Shown piece by piece: positions 10,359 through 18,668 of a stretch of DNA of 64,000 nt; position 1 is the stretch's first letter, and the number at the start of each line of letters is the position of its first letter. A model generated the notes under the pieces. The model saw only the letters and a list, made by a program, of their open reading frames with translations. It was not told the origin of the DNA and searched no databases. The position numbers and the translations under genes are program-made. Source of the stretch: Endozoicomonas sp. SCSIO W0465 (GTDB lineage: Bacteria > Pseudomonadota > Gammaproteobacteria > Pseudomonadales > Endozoicomonadaceae); assembly GCF_023716865.1 (NCBI RefSeq), contig NZ_CP092417.1, positions 1,962,001 to 2,026,000 of the forward strand, in the 5' to 3' direction.

Positions 10359-10475
10359 TTACAAAAAGGGAAGAGTTTTTGCGGCTCTCTGGAATTTCAG
10401 GAAATATCAAAACGCACGTACAATCTAATTATGATTGCCTGATGCGTTTTTGGACGAGAACTAGGTAGTAAAGCA

Positions 10476-12011
10476 ATGCAAGCAACCCATGTCAGCTTCA
10501 TCCCGGCAACCAATCAGGCAATCATCAGACAAGGCACAACCAATGCGGATGCCCAGATAAATAGCGACCATCAGAGTTCACGGTCCCGGTTTTCAAACTG
10601 GGTTGTCAGCAATCCAAAAAAAGTGCTGGCATCTACCCTTGGTCTGGCGGCTGCGGGTGTTGGAGGCTATTTCCTGACAAGAGAACTCATGCTCTCCCCA
10701 AATGCAGGCAGTTCAGCAATAGCCAATAGCAATATTTCCCCAATCAATCCAGCGTTCAGCCTGTTACCCAGCCAGAGCTTAAGCCCCACAACTATTGAGT
10801 TGATGGCAAAATCAGTCTCAGAATTGCCGACATCGGTGACAGAGCCCCCCCCGACTACGCCGGACTGGTATAAGGCATTAACGTCAACAGCGCAACCTTC
10901 TTCAGACAGTCTGCAACCGTTAACTCATGATTCTTCCACCAGCCTGCCTGCCCTGCCATCACAGAGCATTACAATGGCAATGGCACCTGACAGCCAGTTA
11001 CCCACTGAGCGGCCAACTCCGTCAACGATCACCCCATCGACAGTAATGAACAACCATCAAAAATCCACGGTAGCCACGCCTGAAAAGAAAGCAGTAGAAC
11101 CGATCGTAGAGCGACCTTATGCAGAATTTGAACCAGCGGGCTATCTGGCATTTAGCGACACCGACTTCATAGGCAGGGCTTATGGCGAATCCAGGGCAAT
11201 CAAGAGAAAGATTGCGCGCAATCTTCCACAGGATGTTCATCTGATTGCTTATACCTCCGGCAACCCTGAACGAACCCGTGAAATATTCCAACCTGCTCTT
11301 AACGACACAACGCGTCTTCATATTTTAAAAGTATCCGGCAATTCGGTGACCAGATACTGGGCTCGGGACGGCCTTCCCATACCGGTTTATGGCGAAAATG
11401 GGAGTCTTGTCTTGGTTGACGCGAAATACTATAAACGTTTTGAGCCTGATCAGGCAGTTGCCAACTTTTTCAACGCTACCCTGTTGTCTCATCCATATCT
11501 ATTTGAAGGTGGCAACTTGCTTGCTGACAGTAAGGGCAATTGTTTTACCGTTAACAACAAATTAATGTTAAAGCAGTCAGGCTTCAATGATGCAGTATTC
11601 AGAAAATACTATGGCTGTAAACGGCTCACCCGACTGAGAAACAAGACAAAGGTGGGTCATGTAGATGAAGTAATAAAAATCATTGATGACCAGAATATCA
11701 TCACCGACCGGCCACCTTATCGGCCAATCCTTCGCAGGCTCGGTTATAAGGTTACCATGATGCCCAGGGCAAAAGGTAGACATGCCAGTTACCTCAACAG
11801 TGTGATCATTAATGGCAAGGTATTTGTCCCCGTGTATGGGGATAAAAAGGCAGACAAAAGGGCAATGGACATCTACCGGAGTTTTGGCTTGAGGGCTTAT
11901 AAGTTCAGGAGCAATACGCTCTCTCATTCCTTGATGGGGTCCATTCATTGTTCGATGGTGACGTACCCTAAAATCGGCAACAACAAGCCAGAAACTTCCG
12001 GTATGTCGTGA
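10476..12011 (+). CDS. Membrane-anchored agmatine/peptidyl-arginine deiminase-like protein
   Basis: A 511-aa protein. Residues 1-46 are polar, 50-68 form one membrane segment (VLASTLGLAAAGVGGYFL), and 75-215 are a P/S/T-rich linker. Residues 220-500 match the porphyromonas-type peptidyl-arginine deiminase / agmatine deiminase fold (guanidino-modifying superfamily). Visible active-site motifs are WARD (295-298), EGGN (344-347), GHVDE (394-398) and the nucleophile Cys492 in GSIHC, matching the family's W-x-R-D, E-G-G-N, G-H-x-D and G-x-I-H-C. The family hydrolyses guanidino groups of agmatine or protein arginine. The anchor and linker argue for an envelope or secreted role rather than polyamine metabolism; that is inference. 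A run of eight C at 10845-10852 could slip. The transposon end lies 14 bp upstream, so promoter and leader are separated from the gene; the ribosome site is weak. Confidence 0.72.
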   Translation: MQATHVSFIPATNQAIIRQGTTNADAQINSDHQSSRSRFSNWVVSNPKKVLASTLGLAAAGVGGYFLTRELMLSPNAGSSAIANSNISPINPAFSLLPSQSLSPTTIELMAKSVSELPTSVTEPPPTTPDWYKALTSTAQPSSDSLQPLTHDSSTSLPALPSQSITMAMAPDSQLPTERPTPSTITPSTVMNNHQKSTVATPEKKAVEPIVERPYAEFEPAGYLAFSDTDFIGRAYGESRAIKRKIARNLPQDVHLIAYTSGNPERTREIFQPALNDTTRLHILKVSGNSVTRYWARDGLPIPVYGENGSLVLVDAKYYKRFEPDQAVANFFNATLLSHPYLFEGGNLLADSKGNCFTVNNKLMLKQSGFNDAVFRKYYGCKRLTRLRNKTKVGHVDEVIKIIDDQNIITDRPPYRPILRRLGYKVTMMPRAKGRHASYLNSVIINGKVFVPVYGDKKADKRAMDIYRSFGLRAYKFRSNTLSHSLMGSIHCSMVTYPKIGNNKPETSGMS

Positions 12012-12102
12012 AAGGCTGTGGTAAAAAAATGCCGAACAGCAACTTTCACGTTACCTTCCGGGAGCTTGCCGGAAACAACTCACCGGAAACAACTCACGGT
12101 AA
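12012..12102. repeat. Short intergenic with 14-bp tandem direct repeat
   Basis: Between the convergent deiminase-like and Nif3-like genes. It contains a stem TTCCGG/CCGGAA (about 12056-12074), which may terminate transcription, overlapping a direct repeat of CCGGAAACAACTCA (two units). Confidence 0.35.
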
Positions 12103-12891
12103 TTACACCGGAGAATCTATATCAACAAACTCATGCACAATGCCCGTTTCATCATGCAGCCAGCGAGCCAGTGCCTGAACGCCATAACGCTCGGTAGCAT
12201 GGTGGCCAGCGCTAATATAATGAATGCCATTTTCCCTGGCAAAATGCACCGTTGACTCTGAAATCTCACCACTGACGTAAGCATCTACCCCCAGGTTCAG
12301 CGCCTTATCAATCATGTTTTGGGCAGCGCCGGTGCACCAGGCGATGGTTTTGATGGGATGGTCCCCTCCGGCAATGACCAGTGGATCTCTTCCCAGCTTG
12401 CTGGAAATGTCCTGACGCAGTTCATCCAGAGACAGCTTTCGCCCTGTGGTACCCCAATTACCAACAGACAATTTGGCGCCCGGTTCCATTCCGCCCACTG
12501 CATCCCAATCCATCAGGCGGGCAAGTTCGGCGTTATTGCCAAAGACCGGGTGGGCATCCAATGGCAAGTGATAGGCGACCAGACTGATATTGTTAGCCAG
12601 CAGGGTTTCAATGCGCCGACGTTTAATACCCGTAATCACGGCCTCTTCACCACGCCAGAAATAGCCATGATGAACCAGAATGGCATCTGCCTGCAGCTCA
12701 ACCGCACGATCAATCAGCGCCTGACAGGCGGTAACCCCCGTGACTATCTTCTTTATCGGGGAGTCTGCGGCCCGGCTGGCATCGACTTGAATGCCGTTAG
12801 GGCAGTAGTCTTTGAAAAGACCGGGCTGTAATTCCTGATCCAGTAATGCCACCATTTCTTTTAATGTCATATCCTGTGATGTTGGCGCCAT
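12103..12891 (-). CDS. Nif3-like dinuclear metal-centre protein (YbgI/DUF34 family)
   Basis: 262 aa, the usual length for bacterial Nif3/YbgI proteins, which form toroidal hexamers with two metals per subunit. Metal-ligand motifs are visible: ILVHHGYFW near the N-terminus, VAYHLPLDAHP in the middle, and SAGHHATERYGVQAL at the C-terminus, plus the cap-like ISEST region. Related proteins have been linked to GTP cyclohydrolase type 1-like or NMN-processing chemistry, but no role is firmly established. The ATG at 12891 is preferred over 12912 because GGGGAGA lies just upstream. It is divergent from algW across an 84-bp gap. Confidence 0.9.
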   Translation of the reverse strand: MAPTSQDMTLKEMVALLDQELQPGLFKDYCPNGIQVDASRAADSPIKKIVTGVTACQALIDRAVELQADAILVHHGYFWRGEEAVITGIKRRRIETLLANNISLVAYHLPLDAHPVFGNNAELARLMDWDAVGGMEPGAKLSVGNWGTTGRKLSLDELRQDISSKLGRDPLVIAGGDHPIKTIAWCTGAAQNMIDKALNLGVDAYVSGEISESTVHFARENGIHYISAGHHATERYGVQALARWLHDETGIVHEFVDIDSPV

Positions 12892-12975
12892 CGGTTCTCT
12901 CCCCTTATGCATCGCTGTATATTAGATTCTGTTGACTCATTATAATCACATAACTGCATTTCCCATGGGCTCCGA

Positions 12976-14085
12976 ATGAAAAAACTGCTTAAGTCGGTTG
13001 GCTTACCCATCCTTATCGGACTGTTCACTGCGTTCACGGTTCTCCTGATCAAGCCAGAGTTAGGTGGTCTTTCAGAAAAATCCCGCAACCGACTTATTGA
13101 GCAGTCATCCAGAATTTTCAATTTTACCGGTCAGGTTTCCTACAGCGATGCGGTAAAAAAGGCAGCGCCTGCTGTGGTCAGTATCTCTACCAGCAGCCTG
13201 TCACAGCGCGGTGACAGCAATCTGCCGCTGCCCCAGAGAACCCATACCCGTAACACCCCCGAAGGCTCCGGCGTTATTGTCGACCCGGAAGGTTATATCC
13301 TGACCAACCACCATGTGATTCAGAATGCAGCCAGGCTGATGATTACCTTGCGCGATGGCCGGGAGGTCAAAGCCACTATTATTGGCACTGACCCGGAAAG
13401 CGATCTTGCTGTGTTAAAAATCGACCTGAAAGATTTGCCCTATCTGGACCTGGTGGACTCTGGCAGCGCAGAAATTGGCGATGTGGTTCTGGCCATTGGC
13501 AACCCGTTCGGACTGGGACAGACCGTGACCATGGGCATCATCAGTGCTACTGGCCGGAATGACCTGCAACTGAATACCTATGAAGATTTTATTCAGACCG
13601 ATGCTGCCATCAATATCGGCAACTCCGGTGGTGCCCTGGTGAATGCCTATGGTGATCTGATTGGCATCAGCACGTTGTTATTTTCCCGTGGTGGTGGCAG
13701 TGAAGGGGTTGGCTTTGTTATTCCCTCTAATATGGCCCGCTTTGTTATGGATTCCATTATCAAATACGGTCGTGTGATTCGGGGTTGGCTGGGTATTGAA
13801 TCGCAGCCACTCAGCTCGACACTGGCAGAGGCCTATGGTGTCAGCACAAAAATTGGCATTTTAATTACCGGGGTTTATGAAGATGGCCCGGCGGACAAAG
13901 CTGGTTTGAAACGCGGCGATATTCTCACCGGTATTAATGGCCAGAGCACACGGGATGGCCGCAAGGTAATGAATATGGTAGCCCGTATTCCACCGGGGCA
14001 GCAGATGACCATGCAGGTGTTAAGAAATGGAGAAGCAATTGAGTTAACAGCACAGGCAACCACACGACCGAAGATTGTTAACTGA
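12976..14085 (+). CDS. algW: AlgW/DegS-type periplasmic serine protease
   Basis: 369 aa, membrane-anchored HtrA-family protease. Residues 7-25 form the anchor. The trypsin-like domain has the triad His113 (TNHHVI), Asp143 (ESDLAVL) and Ser217 (GNSGGAL). One PDZ domain spans about 270-360 (GWLGIE, GPADKAGLKRGDIL). A single PDZ plus the anchor separates it from two-PDZ DegP/MucD. In the family it senses misfolded outer-membrane proteins through the PDZ domain and makes the first cut in the anti-sigma factor RseA/MucA, releasing sigma-E/AlgU. It sits at its usual place beyond hisD, but hisC, often between them, is absent. It is convergent with hisD (38-bp gap). Confidence 0.92.
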   Translation: MKKLLKSVGLPILIGLFTAFTVLLIKPELGGLSEKSRNRLIEQSSRIFNFTGQVSYSDAVKKAAPAVVSISTSSLSQRGDSNLPLPQRTHTRNTPEGSGVIVDPEGYILTNHHVIQNAARLMITLRDGREVKATIIGTDPESDLAVLKIDLKDLPYLDLVDSGSAEIGDVVLAIGNPFGLGQTVTMGIISATGRNDLQLNTYEDFIQTDAAINIGNSGGALVNAYGDLIGISTLLFSRGGGSEGVGFVIPSNMARFVMDSIIKYGRVIRGWLGIESQPLSSTLAEAYGVSTKIGILITGVYEDGPADKAGLKRGDILTGINGQSTRDGRKVMNMVARIPPGQQMTMQVLRNGEAIELTAQATTRPKIVN

Positions 14086-14726
14086 AAATATAGAAAACCA
14101 GCTTGGAAACCTAATATCAGTATCTAATCGTTAATTCGATATTCTGCTGAACGTGCATGGGCGGTCAGTGACTCACCTCTGGCCAGAACAGAAGCCACTT
14201 TCCCCATTTTTGATGCCCCTTTTGCAGAAAACTGAATCACTGAAGAGCGCTTCTGGAAGTCATAAACACCTAATGGCGAAGAGAATCGAGCGGTTCCTGA
14301 TGTGGGTAGCACATGGTTCGGACCGGCACAGTAATCTCCCAGGGCTTCTGCCGTGTATCTGCCCATAAAAATAGCACCGGCATGGCGTATTTTTGGTAAC
14401 CAATGCTCAGGTTCTGCGACAGACAACTCAAGATGTTCCGGTGCAATACGGTTCACCAGCTCGCAGGCGGATTGCAGGTCAGGAACGGCAATCAAAGCGC
14501 CCCGCTTATTAAGCGATGTTTTGATAATATCCCGCCGCTCCATGGTTGGCAGCAGTCGATTGATACTCTCCTGAACCTGCTCCAGAAAGCCCCGGTCCGG
14601 TGAAATCAGAATCGCCTGGGCATCTTCATCATGCTCCGCCTGGGAGAAAAGGTCCATGGCGATCCAGTCAGGGTTGCTTTGACCATCACAAACCACCAGT
14701 ATTTCTGACGGGCCGGCAATCATATC

Positions 14727-15838
14727 TAGGACTTACGCATTGACAACAGGCTCTAAAATTTGATAATGCCAAAAAACAGATGTCTTCAGGGATGAAAGTG
14801 AGAACTACCACTCGACCGACCACTGCACGATGCACTCTTGCAAAATACATTGGCTTTTTGATTAGTGAGCCAAAATCATCAACATGCACAAGACTGGCCG
14901 AGGTTACCGACTTTTCTCACGATAGCGCAAACCGCTTTCTTAAGCGTGAAAACTATCAGCCCAAAGATATGTACGATGAAGCAGTCAAAAGTTTAAACCC
15001 TATTGGCGGCACCCTGAGCGTTGATGACAGCGTGCTCGACAAACCTTATAGCTACTCCGTGGCACTGGTTGGCCACTTTTGGTCGGGTAAACATCACCGA
15101 GTGGTTAAGGGAGTTAACCTCATCACCCTTTATTACACCGACGTATCCGGGCGCCATATGCCGGTGAATTACAGGATATACGACAAATCGGAAGACAAGA
15201 CAAAAAACGACTACTTCCGTGAAATGTTGATTGAAGTGCTGGTATGGGGGCTGAAGCCAGCGTTCGTTACCGGTGACTCCTGGTACAGCTGCACGACTAA
15301 CCTGAAGACGATTAAAAACCATCAGACTGGGTTTATGTTTGCCGTTGAGAAAAACAGGACAGTATCACTGGAAAAAGGTAAATGGCAGCAGGTTCAACAC
15401 CTCGACATCCCCGACAATGGTCTGGATGTATGGCTCAAAGACTTCGGTAAGATCCGGTTGTTCAGGACGATGCTAAAAGACCAGCGTCGCCACTACGTGG
15501 TTTACTTGCCAGAGGAAGTCCCTTTTGAACGCAATGACTTCAAGCAGATCCATGACCAGCACTGGCAGATCGAACAGTTTCACAGGGCGATCAAGCAGGT
15601 TTGCCATATTGAGCACTTTCAGGTTCGCAGCGAACGACCCGTCAGAAACCATATATTTGCTGCAATTTTAGCTTTTGTTTATCTCCAGAAAATGCAGATA
15701 GAGCAGGAGTTTACGAATATTTATCAGCACCAACGGGGGCTGTTTAAAGAGACAATAGGCGCTTTCATTGAGAGTTTTGCAAAGGGGAAGGATCACCTCC
15801 TACCAAAATTTATCGGTGTCATCAATGCGTAAGTCCTA
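14727..15838 (+). mobile_element. IS701-like element inside hisD (1112 bp)
   Basis: Inverted ends TAGGACTTACGCATTGA and its inverse lie exactly at 14727 and 15838. The direct repeat ATATC flanks the element (14722-14726 and 15839-15843). It is inserted opposite to hisD and carries one intact transposase gene. Confidence 0.92.
14780..15832 (+). CDS. IS701-like (IS4-superfamily) transposase
   Basis: A 350-aa DDE transposase. VDDSVLDKPY (about 75-84) holds the first Asp, followed by HFWSGKHHRVVKGVNLI. VTGDSWYSCTTNLK (about 164-177) holds the second Asp. HWQIEQFHRAIKQ (about 265-277) holds the final Glu in a Y/H-x-x-x-x-x-E-x-F-H type block. The layout resembles transposases filed under IS701. 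The frame is open and the coding region nearly fills the element. An in-frame ATG at 14792 is an alternative start. Confidence 0.85.
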   Translation: MSSGMKVRTTTRPTTARCTLAKYIGFLISEPKSSTCTRLAEVTDFSHDSANRFLKRENYQPKDMYDEAVKSLNPIGGTLSVDDSVLDKPYSYSVALVGHFWSGKHHRVVKGVNLITLYYTDVSGRHMPVNYRIYDKSEDKTKNDYFREMLIEVLVWGLKPAFVTGDSWYSCTTNLKTIKNHQTGFMFAVEKNRTVSLEKGKWQQVQHLDIPDNGLDVWLKDFGKIRLFRTMLKDQRRHYVVYLPEEVPFERNDFKQIHDQHWQIEQFHRAIKQVCHIEHFQVRSERPVRNHIFAAILAFVYLQKMQIEQEFTNIYQHQRGLFKETIGAFIESFAKGKDHLLPKFIGVINA

Positions 15839-16559
15839 ATATCGATGCCAACCTGGCCAAAAACTTCCCGCTTGGCGGTAGCGACATAAATATTGCCGGG
15901 ACCGACAATTTTATCCACCTGTGGGATCGTTTCCGTACCATAAGCCAAAGCGGCCACTGCCTGTGCACCACCAATGGTAAACACCCGGCTGACTCCGGCA
16001 ATTGCTGCCGCTGCCAGTACCAGCTCATTCAGCTCTCCTTCTGGCGCGGGAACCACCATCACCACTTCTGGCACACCGGCAACTGCAGCGGGTATGGCGT
16101 TCATTAATACTGATGATGGATAGGATGCACGGCCACCGGGAACGTACAGACCAACCCGATCCATCGGCATAACCTGCTGGCCAAGCAACGTGCCATCACT
16201 CTCCCGGTAATTCCAGGAGTTCTGCTGCTGATGCTGATGATAATCACGAATTCGGTTAGCGGCGGTTTCCAGCGCTGCCCGCTGCTCAGGCTGAATACAA
16301 TTGAGCGCCTGTTGCAGGCGATCAGCATCAAGAGTCAGTTCATCCACACTGGTCACATGGCGTTTATCAAAACGACGGGTATATTCCATGACGGCCTGAT
16401 CTTTCTGCTTGCGCACCTGATCAATAATGGCTTTGACCTGCTCTTGGATGCTGTTGTTTGACACTGAATCCCAGGCCAGTAGGGCGTCCAGCTGAGATGA
16501 AAACTCCGGACTGCTGAAGTCCAGCTGAATGGGGGTTGCTATTTCTGATATTGCCGACA

Positions 16560-17216
16560 TTACACCATTTCCTCAACAGCACTGGCTTCTTCTATGGTTC
16601 TGGACAGCTGAGCCAGTAACTGACCAATCAGCCTGTACTTCACTTTCATGGATGCCTTGTTGACCACCATTCTGGAACTGATCTGCGCAATCAGCTCCTG
16701 AGGCTCCAGACCATTTGCCCGCAGGGTGTTGCCAGTATCCACCACATCAATAATGATGTCTGCCAGACCAACCAGTGGCGCCAGCTCCATGGAGCCATAG
16801 AGTTTAATGATATCAGCCTGAATACCCCGGGAGGCGTAGTACTGCTTGGCAATATTGACAAATTTCGTGGCTACCTTAAGTCGGCCGCAGGGTTTTGGTG
16901 CCCCAACTTTTCCCGCCGTCATCAATTTGCACCGGGCAATGTTCAGATCCAGAGGCTCATACAGTTCCGAGGAGCCATATTCCATCAGTACATCCTTACC
17001 GGCAACGCCCATATCAGCAGCGCCGTACTCCACATAGGTTGGCACATCGCTGGCCCGGACGATCAACAGATTTACATGGGGATGGGTGGTGCCAATCACC
17101 AGTTTGCGACTTTTATCCGGGTTTTCAGCAGGCTCAATACCTGCAGCTTGCAACAGCGGAAGAGTTTCTTTCAGGATGCGCCCCTTGGACAGCGCAATGG
17201 TGATCTGGCTCGACAT
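16560..17216 (-). CDS. hisG: ATP phosphoribosyltransferase, short form
   Basis: 218 aa, the short HisG type that lacks the C-terminal regulatory domain and needs HisZ as partner. It catalyses the first step of histidine synthesis, PRPP plus ATP to phosphoribosyl-ATP. Family motifs include ALSKGRILKETLPLL at the N-terminus, YGAADMGVAGKDVL, and the PRPP loop DIIIDVVDTGNTLRANGL. A GAGAGA stretch precedes the ATG at 17216. It is the first gene of a minus-strand hisG-hisD unit. The upstream leader is part of a sequence repeated at 31149-31303. Confidence 0.95.
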   Translation of the reverse strand: MSSQITIALSKGRILKETLPLLQAAGIEPAENPDKSRKLVIGTTHPHVNLLIVRASDVPTYVEYGAADMGVAGKDVLMEYGSSELYEPLDLNIARCKLMTAGKVGAPKPCGRLKVATKFVNIAKQYYASRGIQADIIKLYGSMELAPLVGLADIIIDVVDTGNTLRANGLEPQELIAQISSRMVVNKASMKVKYRLIGQLLAQLSRTIEEASAVEEMV

Positions 17217-17513
17217 ACTTCTCTCAGGCTTCCTTACTTATAATGCGTTTTTAAACAATGGCGAAGGTCGAAGAACTGTACAATCAAGAATCTATGAGTC
17301 GTTATTTATCGTTTGTCCAGTTATTGGTATTTACCGATAACGCATCCTGCCGCCAAAGAGTATCACCAGTCAGGATGCTCTTGGCGAACAAGACGGGATA
17401 ATAACATAGATACAGGGAGATGTGCTTAGGAGGGGCAGCAATGTTAATAGAAATTTAACTTGTGTCGTTTAATATTGGCGAGCTCATGCTGTCGCCCGAC
17501 CAATATCCTTTAA
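17217..17513. repeat. Dispersed repeat R1 (hisG leader copy)
   Basis: Two blocks recur, in the same orientation, at 31149-31303. The first runs from CTTCTCTCAGGCTTCC to AACAATGGCGAA directly upstream of hisG. The second runs from GGGAGATGTGCTTAGG to GACCAATATCCTTTA (about 17418-17513). Here the blocks are separated by about 150 bp of other sequence (17270-17415) and at the second site by about 10 bp. The first block probably carries the hisG leader. No protein can be assigned; the 75-codon frame through 17484-17711 is judged spurious. Confidence 0.7.
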
Positions 17514-17538
17514 GGCCAAAGCCAACAGTACCTTTCCC

Positions 17539-17564
17539 CGTTTCCATGCTCCGCGTGGGAATGC
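17539..17564. repeat. REP-like palindrome
   Basis: An imperfect palindrome of the type TTCCATGC-TCC-GCGTGGGAA, resembling short dispersed palindromes common in gammaproteobacterial intergenic DNA. It lies between repeat R1 and the porin terminator. Confidence 0.4.
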
Positions 17565-17673
17565 GTACCGGAACTCGCCAAATCTGAAAGAGCTTGTGTT
17601 TACCCGATATTTAAGCACTGCAAGGTAAGGTTGTTCATTCAAGGTGAGGAGGATAGGGGGCTTGGTAGGGGGT

Positions 17674-17700
17674 AAAAAAAACCGGGCCGATAAAGCCCGG
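17674..17700 (-). terminator. Rho-independent terminator of the porin gene
   Basis: Read on the minus strand: stem CCGGGC, loop of seven bases, GCCCGG, followed by a run of eight T (17674-17681 as A on the plus strand). It lies about 100 bp after the porin stop. Confidence 0.85.
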
Positions 17701-18668
17701 AAAGAACGCACAGAACAACGATTACAGAGAGGTCTTACTCCTTTAAATGTTTAATAAAGCAAGCTTAGGCTCCATCAGGTAAGAGCCGGATGATTTGGAT
17801 TAGAACCAGTATTCAACACCAACGGATGCTTCGTTAAAACTGTCATCCTTGTCGGTCTCGGAACGCTCGATATCACGATAACGGGCATATACAACTGCGT
17901 TGGTGTCGATGCTGTAGAGAAGCTGAGTGGACCATACTTCTCTGCCGGTATCTGCAGTCATATTGCCCTTTTCCAGATCATCAAGCTTGGCGTGAGCAAC
18001 CTTGGCCTGCCACTTGTTATCAGCACCAAAGTTATAAGTCATGCCAACGGAGTATCCGGTTTCTTCCTGATCAGCCACACCAGCTTTAGTGCTTTCGGCT
18101 TCAGCCACACGGTACTGGCCGAAGTAACCTACCGCACCATGACCACCCTGAACACCGATGAGATAAGTGGTGTTGTCCCAATATTCACCAGTATCATTGC
18201 CATCTTCATTCAATTGAGCAGTGTCGTAGTTCATTTCATAAGCGATGTCTAACTGAACCCAGCCACCGTCATATTTGAATTGCTGATGTGCTGCAATGCC
18301 GTGATAGTAGTTAGAAGATGCTTCTTCACTTTCGGTATCGCCGTCACGGTCACCACCGGCACCAAACGCCAGATCAAGAGTAAAGCCTGACCAGAACTCT
18401 TTAGTATCCCAACGCACAGTATCTGACTGACGGTCATTGAAATCACGGCCTGAAGTTGCACTACCCCAGTCCCAGACATCACCCAGACCCGGATTAGAAG
18501 CTGGCCAGTCAACAAGCTCATAAATTGGGCTCAGAACACGACCTACACGAACCAGACCAAACTGCTCACTGTCAATACCAACGAAGGTATCACGATTACC
18601 GAGGAAGCCACCATTCTGATTGGAGAACGATGGATCTACATAACCACCTTCTACCTGCCATACAAATT

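Larger units (their letters stand above)
7149..10362 (+). mobile_element. IS66-family element type I, copy C2, interrupted by C1
   Basis: The element starts at 7149 (GTAACTGTTCAGCAC) and ends at 10362 (inverse of GTAACTATTCAGCAC), flanked by the 8-bp target duplication AAAAAGGG (7141-7148 and 10363-10370). After 49 bp it is interrupted by a second copy of itself (7198-8803). Its transposase frame is broken at many places by single-base insertions or losses, for example near 9093, 9153, 9207, 9300, 9392, 9456, 9689 and 9727. Confidence 0.88.
3832..10461 (+). mobile_element. DUF772/DDE transposon copy A, interrupted by three other IS
   Basis: The left end GTTCTCGTCCAAAAAC starts at 3832 and the matching inverted end finishes at 10461, flanked by the direct repeat TAGGTA (3826-3831 and 10462-10467). 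The element is split into 3832-4349, 6051(6057)-7148 and 10363-10461. A second copy of the same element (4350-6050) sits inside its transposase gene. Two IS66 elements sit in its 3' non-coding tail. Once the insertions are removed it matches copy B, with only scattered base differences seen. Confidence 0.9.
14124..16560 (-). pseudogene. hisD: Histidinol dehydrogenase, split by an IS
   Basis: HisD oxidises L-histidinol to L-histidine with two NAD+, the last two steps of histidine synthesis. The N-terminal part (16560 to 15839) ends in FGQVGID and the C-terminal part (14721 to 14124) starts MIAGPSEI. Removing 14727-15838 and one copy of ATATC joins them in frame to 439 residues, the normal HisD length. 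GPGNIYVATAK, AGPSE, SQAEHDEDAQA and APEHLEL, all family motifs, are present. The interruption falls just before AGPSE, so neither half can fold into an active enzyme. The start overlaps the hisG stop by one base (TAATG), implying translational coupling. Apart from the insertion no damage is visible, so the event looks recent. Confidence 0.95.

Noticed and set aside
14727..15838. Programmed excision element (intein or intron) in hisD
   Set aside because: Inverted ends, a flanking direct repeat and an opposite-strand DDE transposase identify a normal IS; no splicing motifs are present.
17484..17711. 75-codon minus-strand frame ending KDIGRATA
   Set aside because: It runs through a REP-like palindrome, the porin terminator and repeat R1; the shared C-terminus with the giant gene is due to the dispersed repeat, not homology of a protein.
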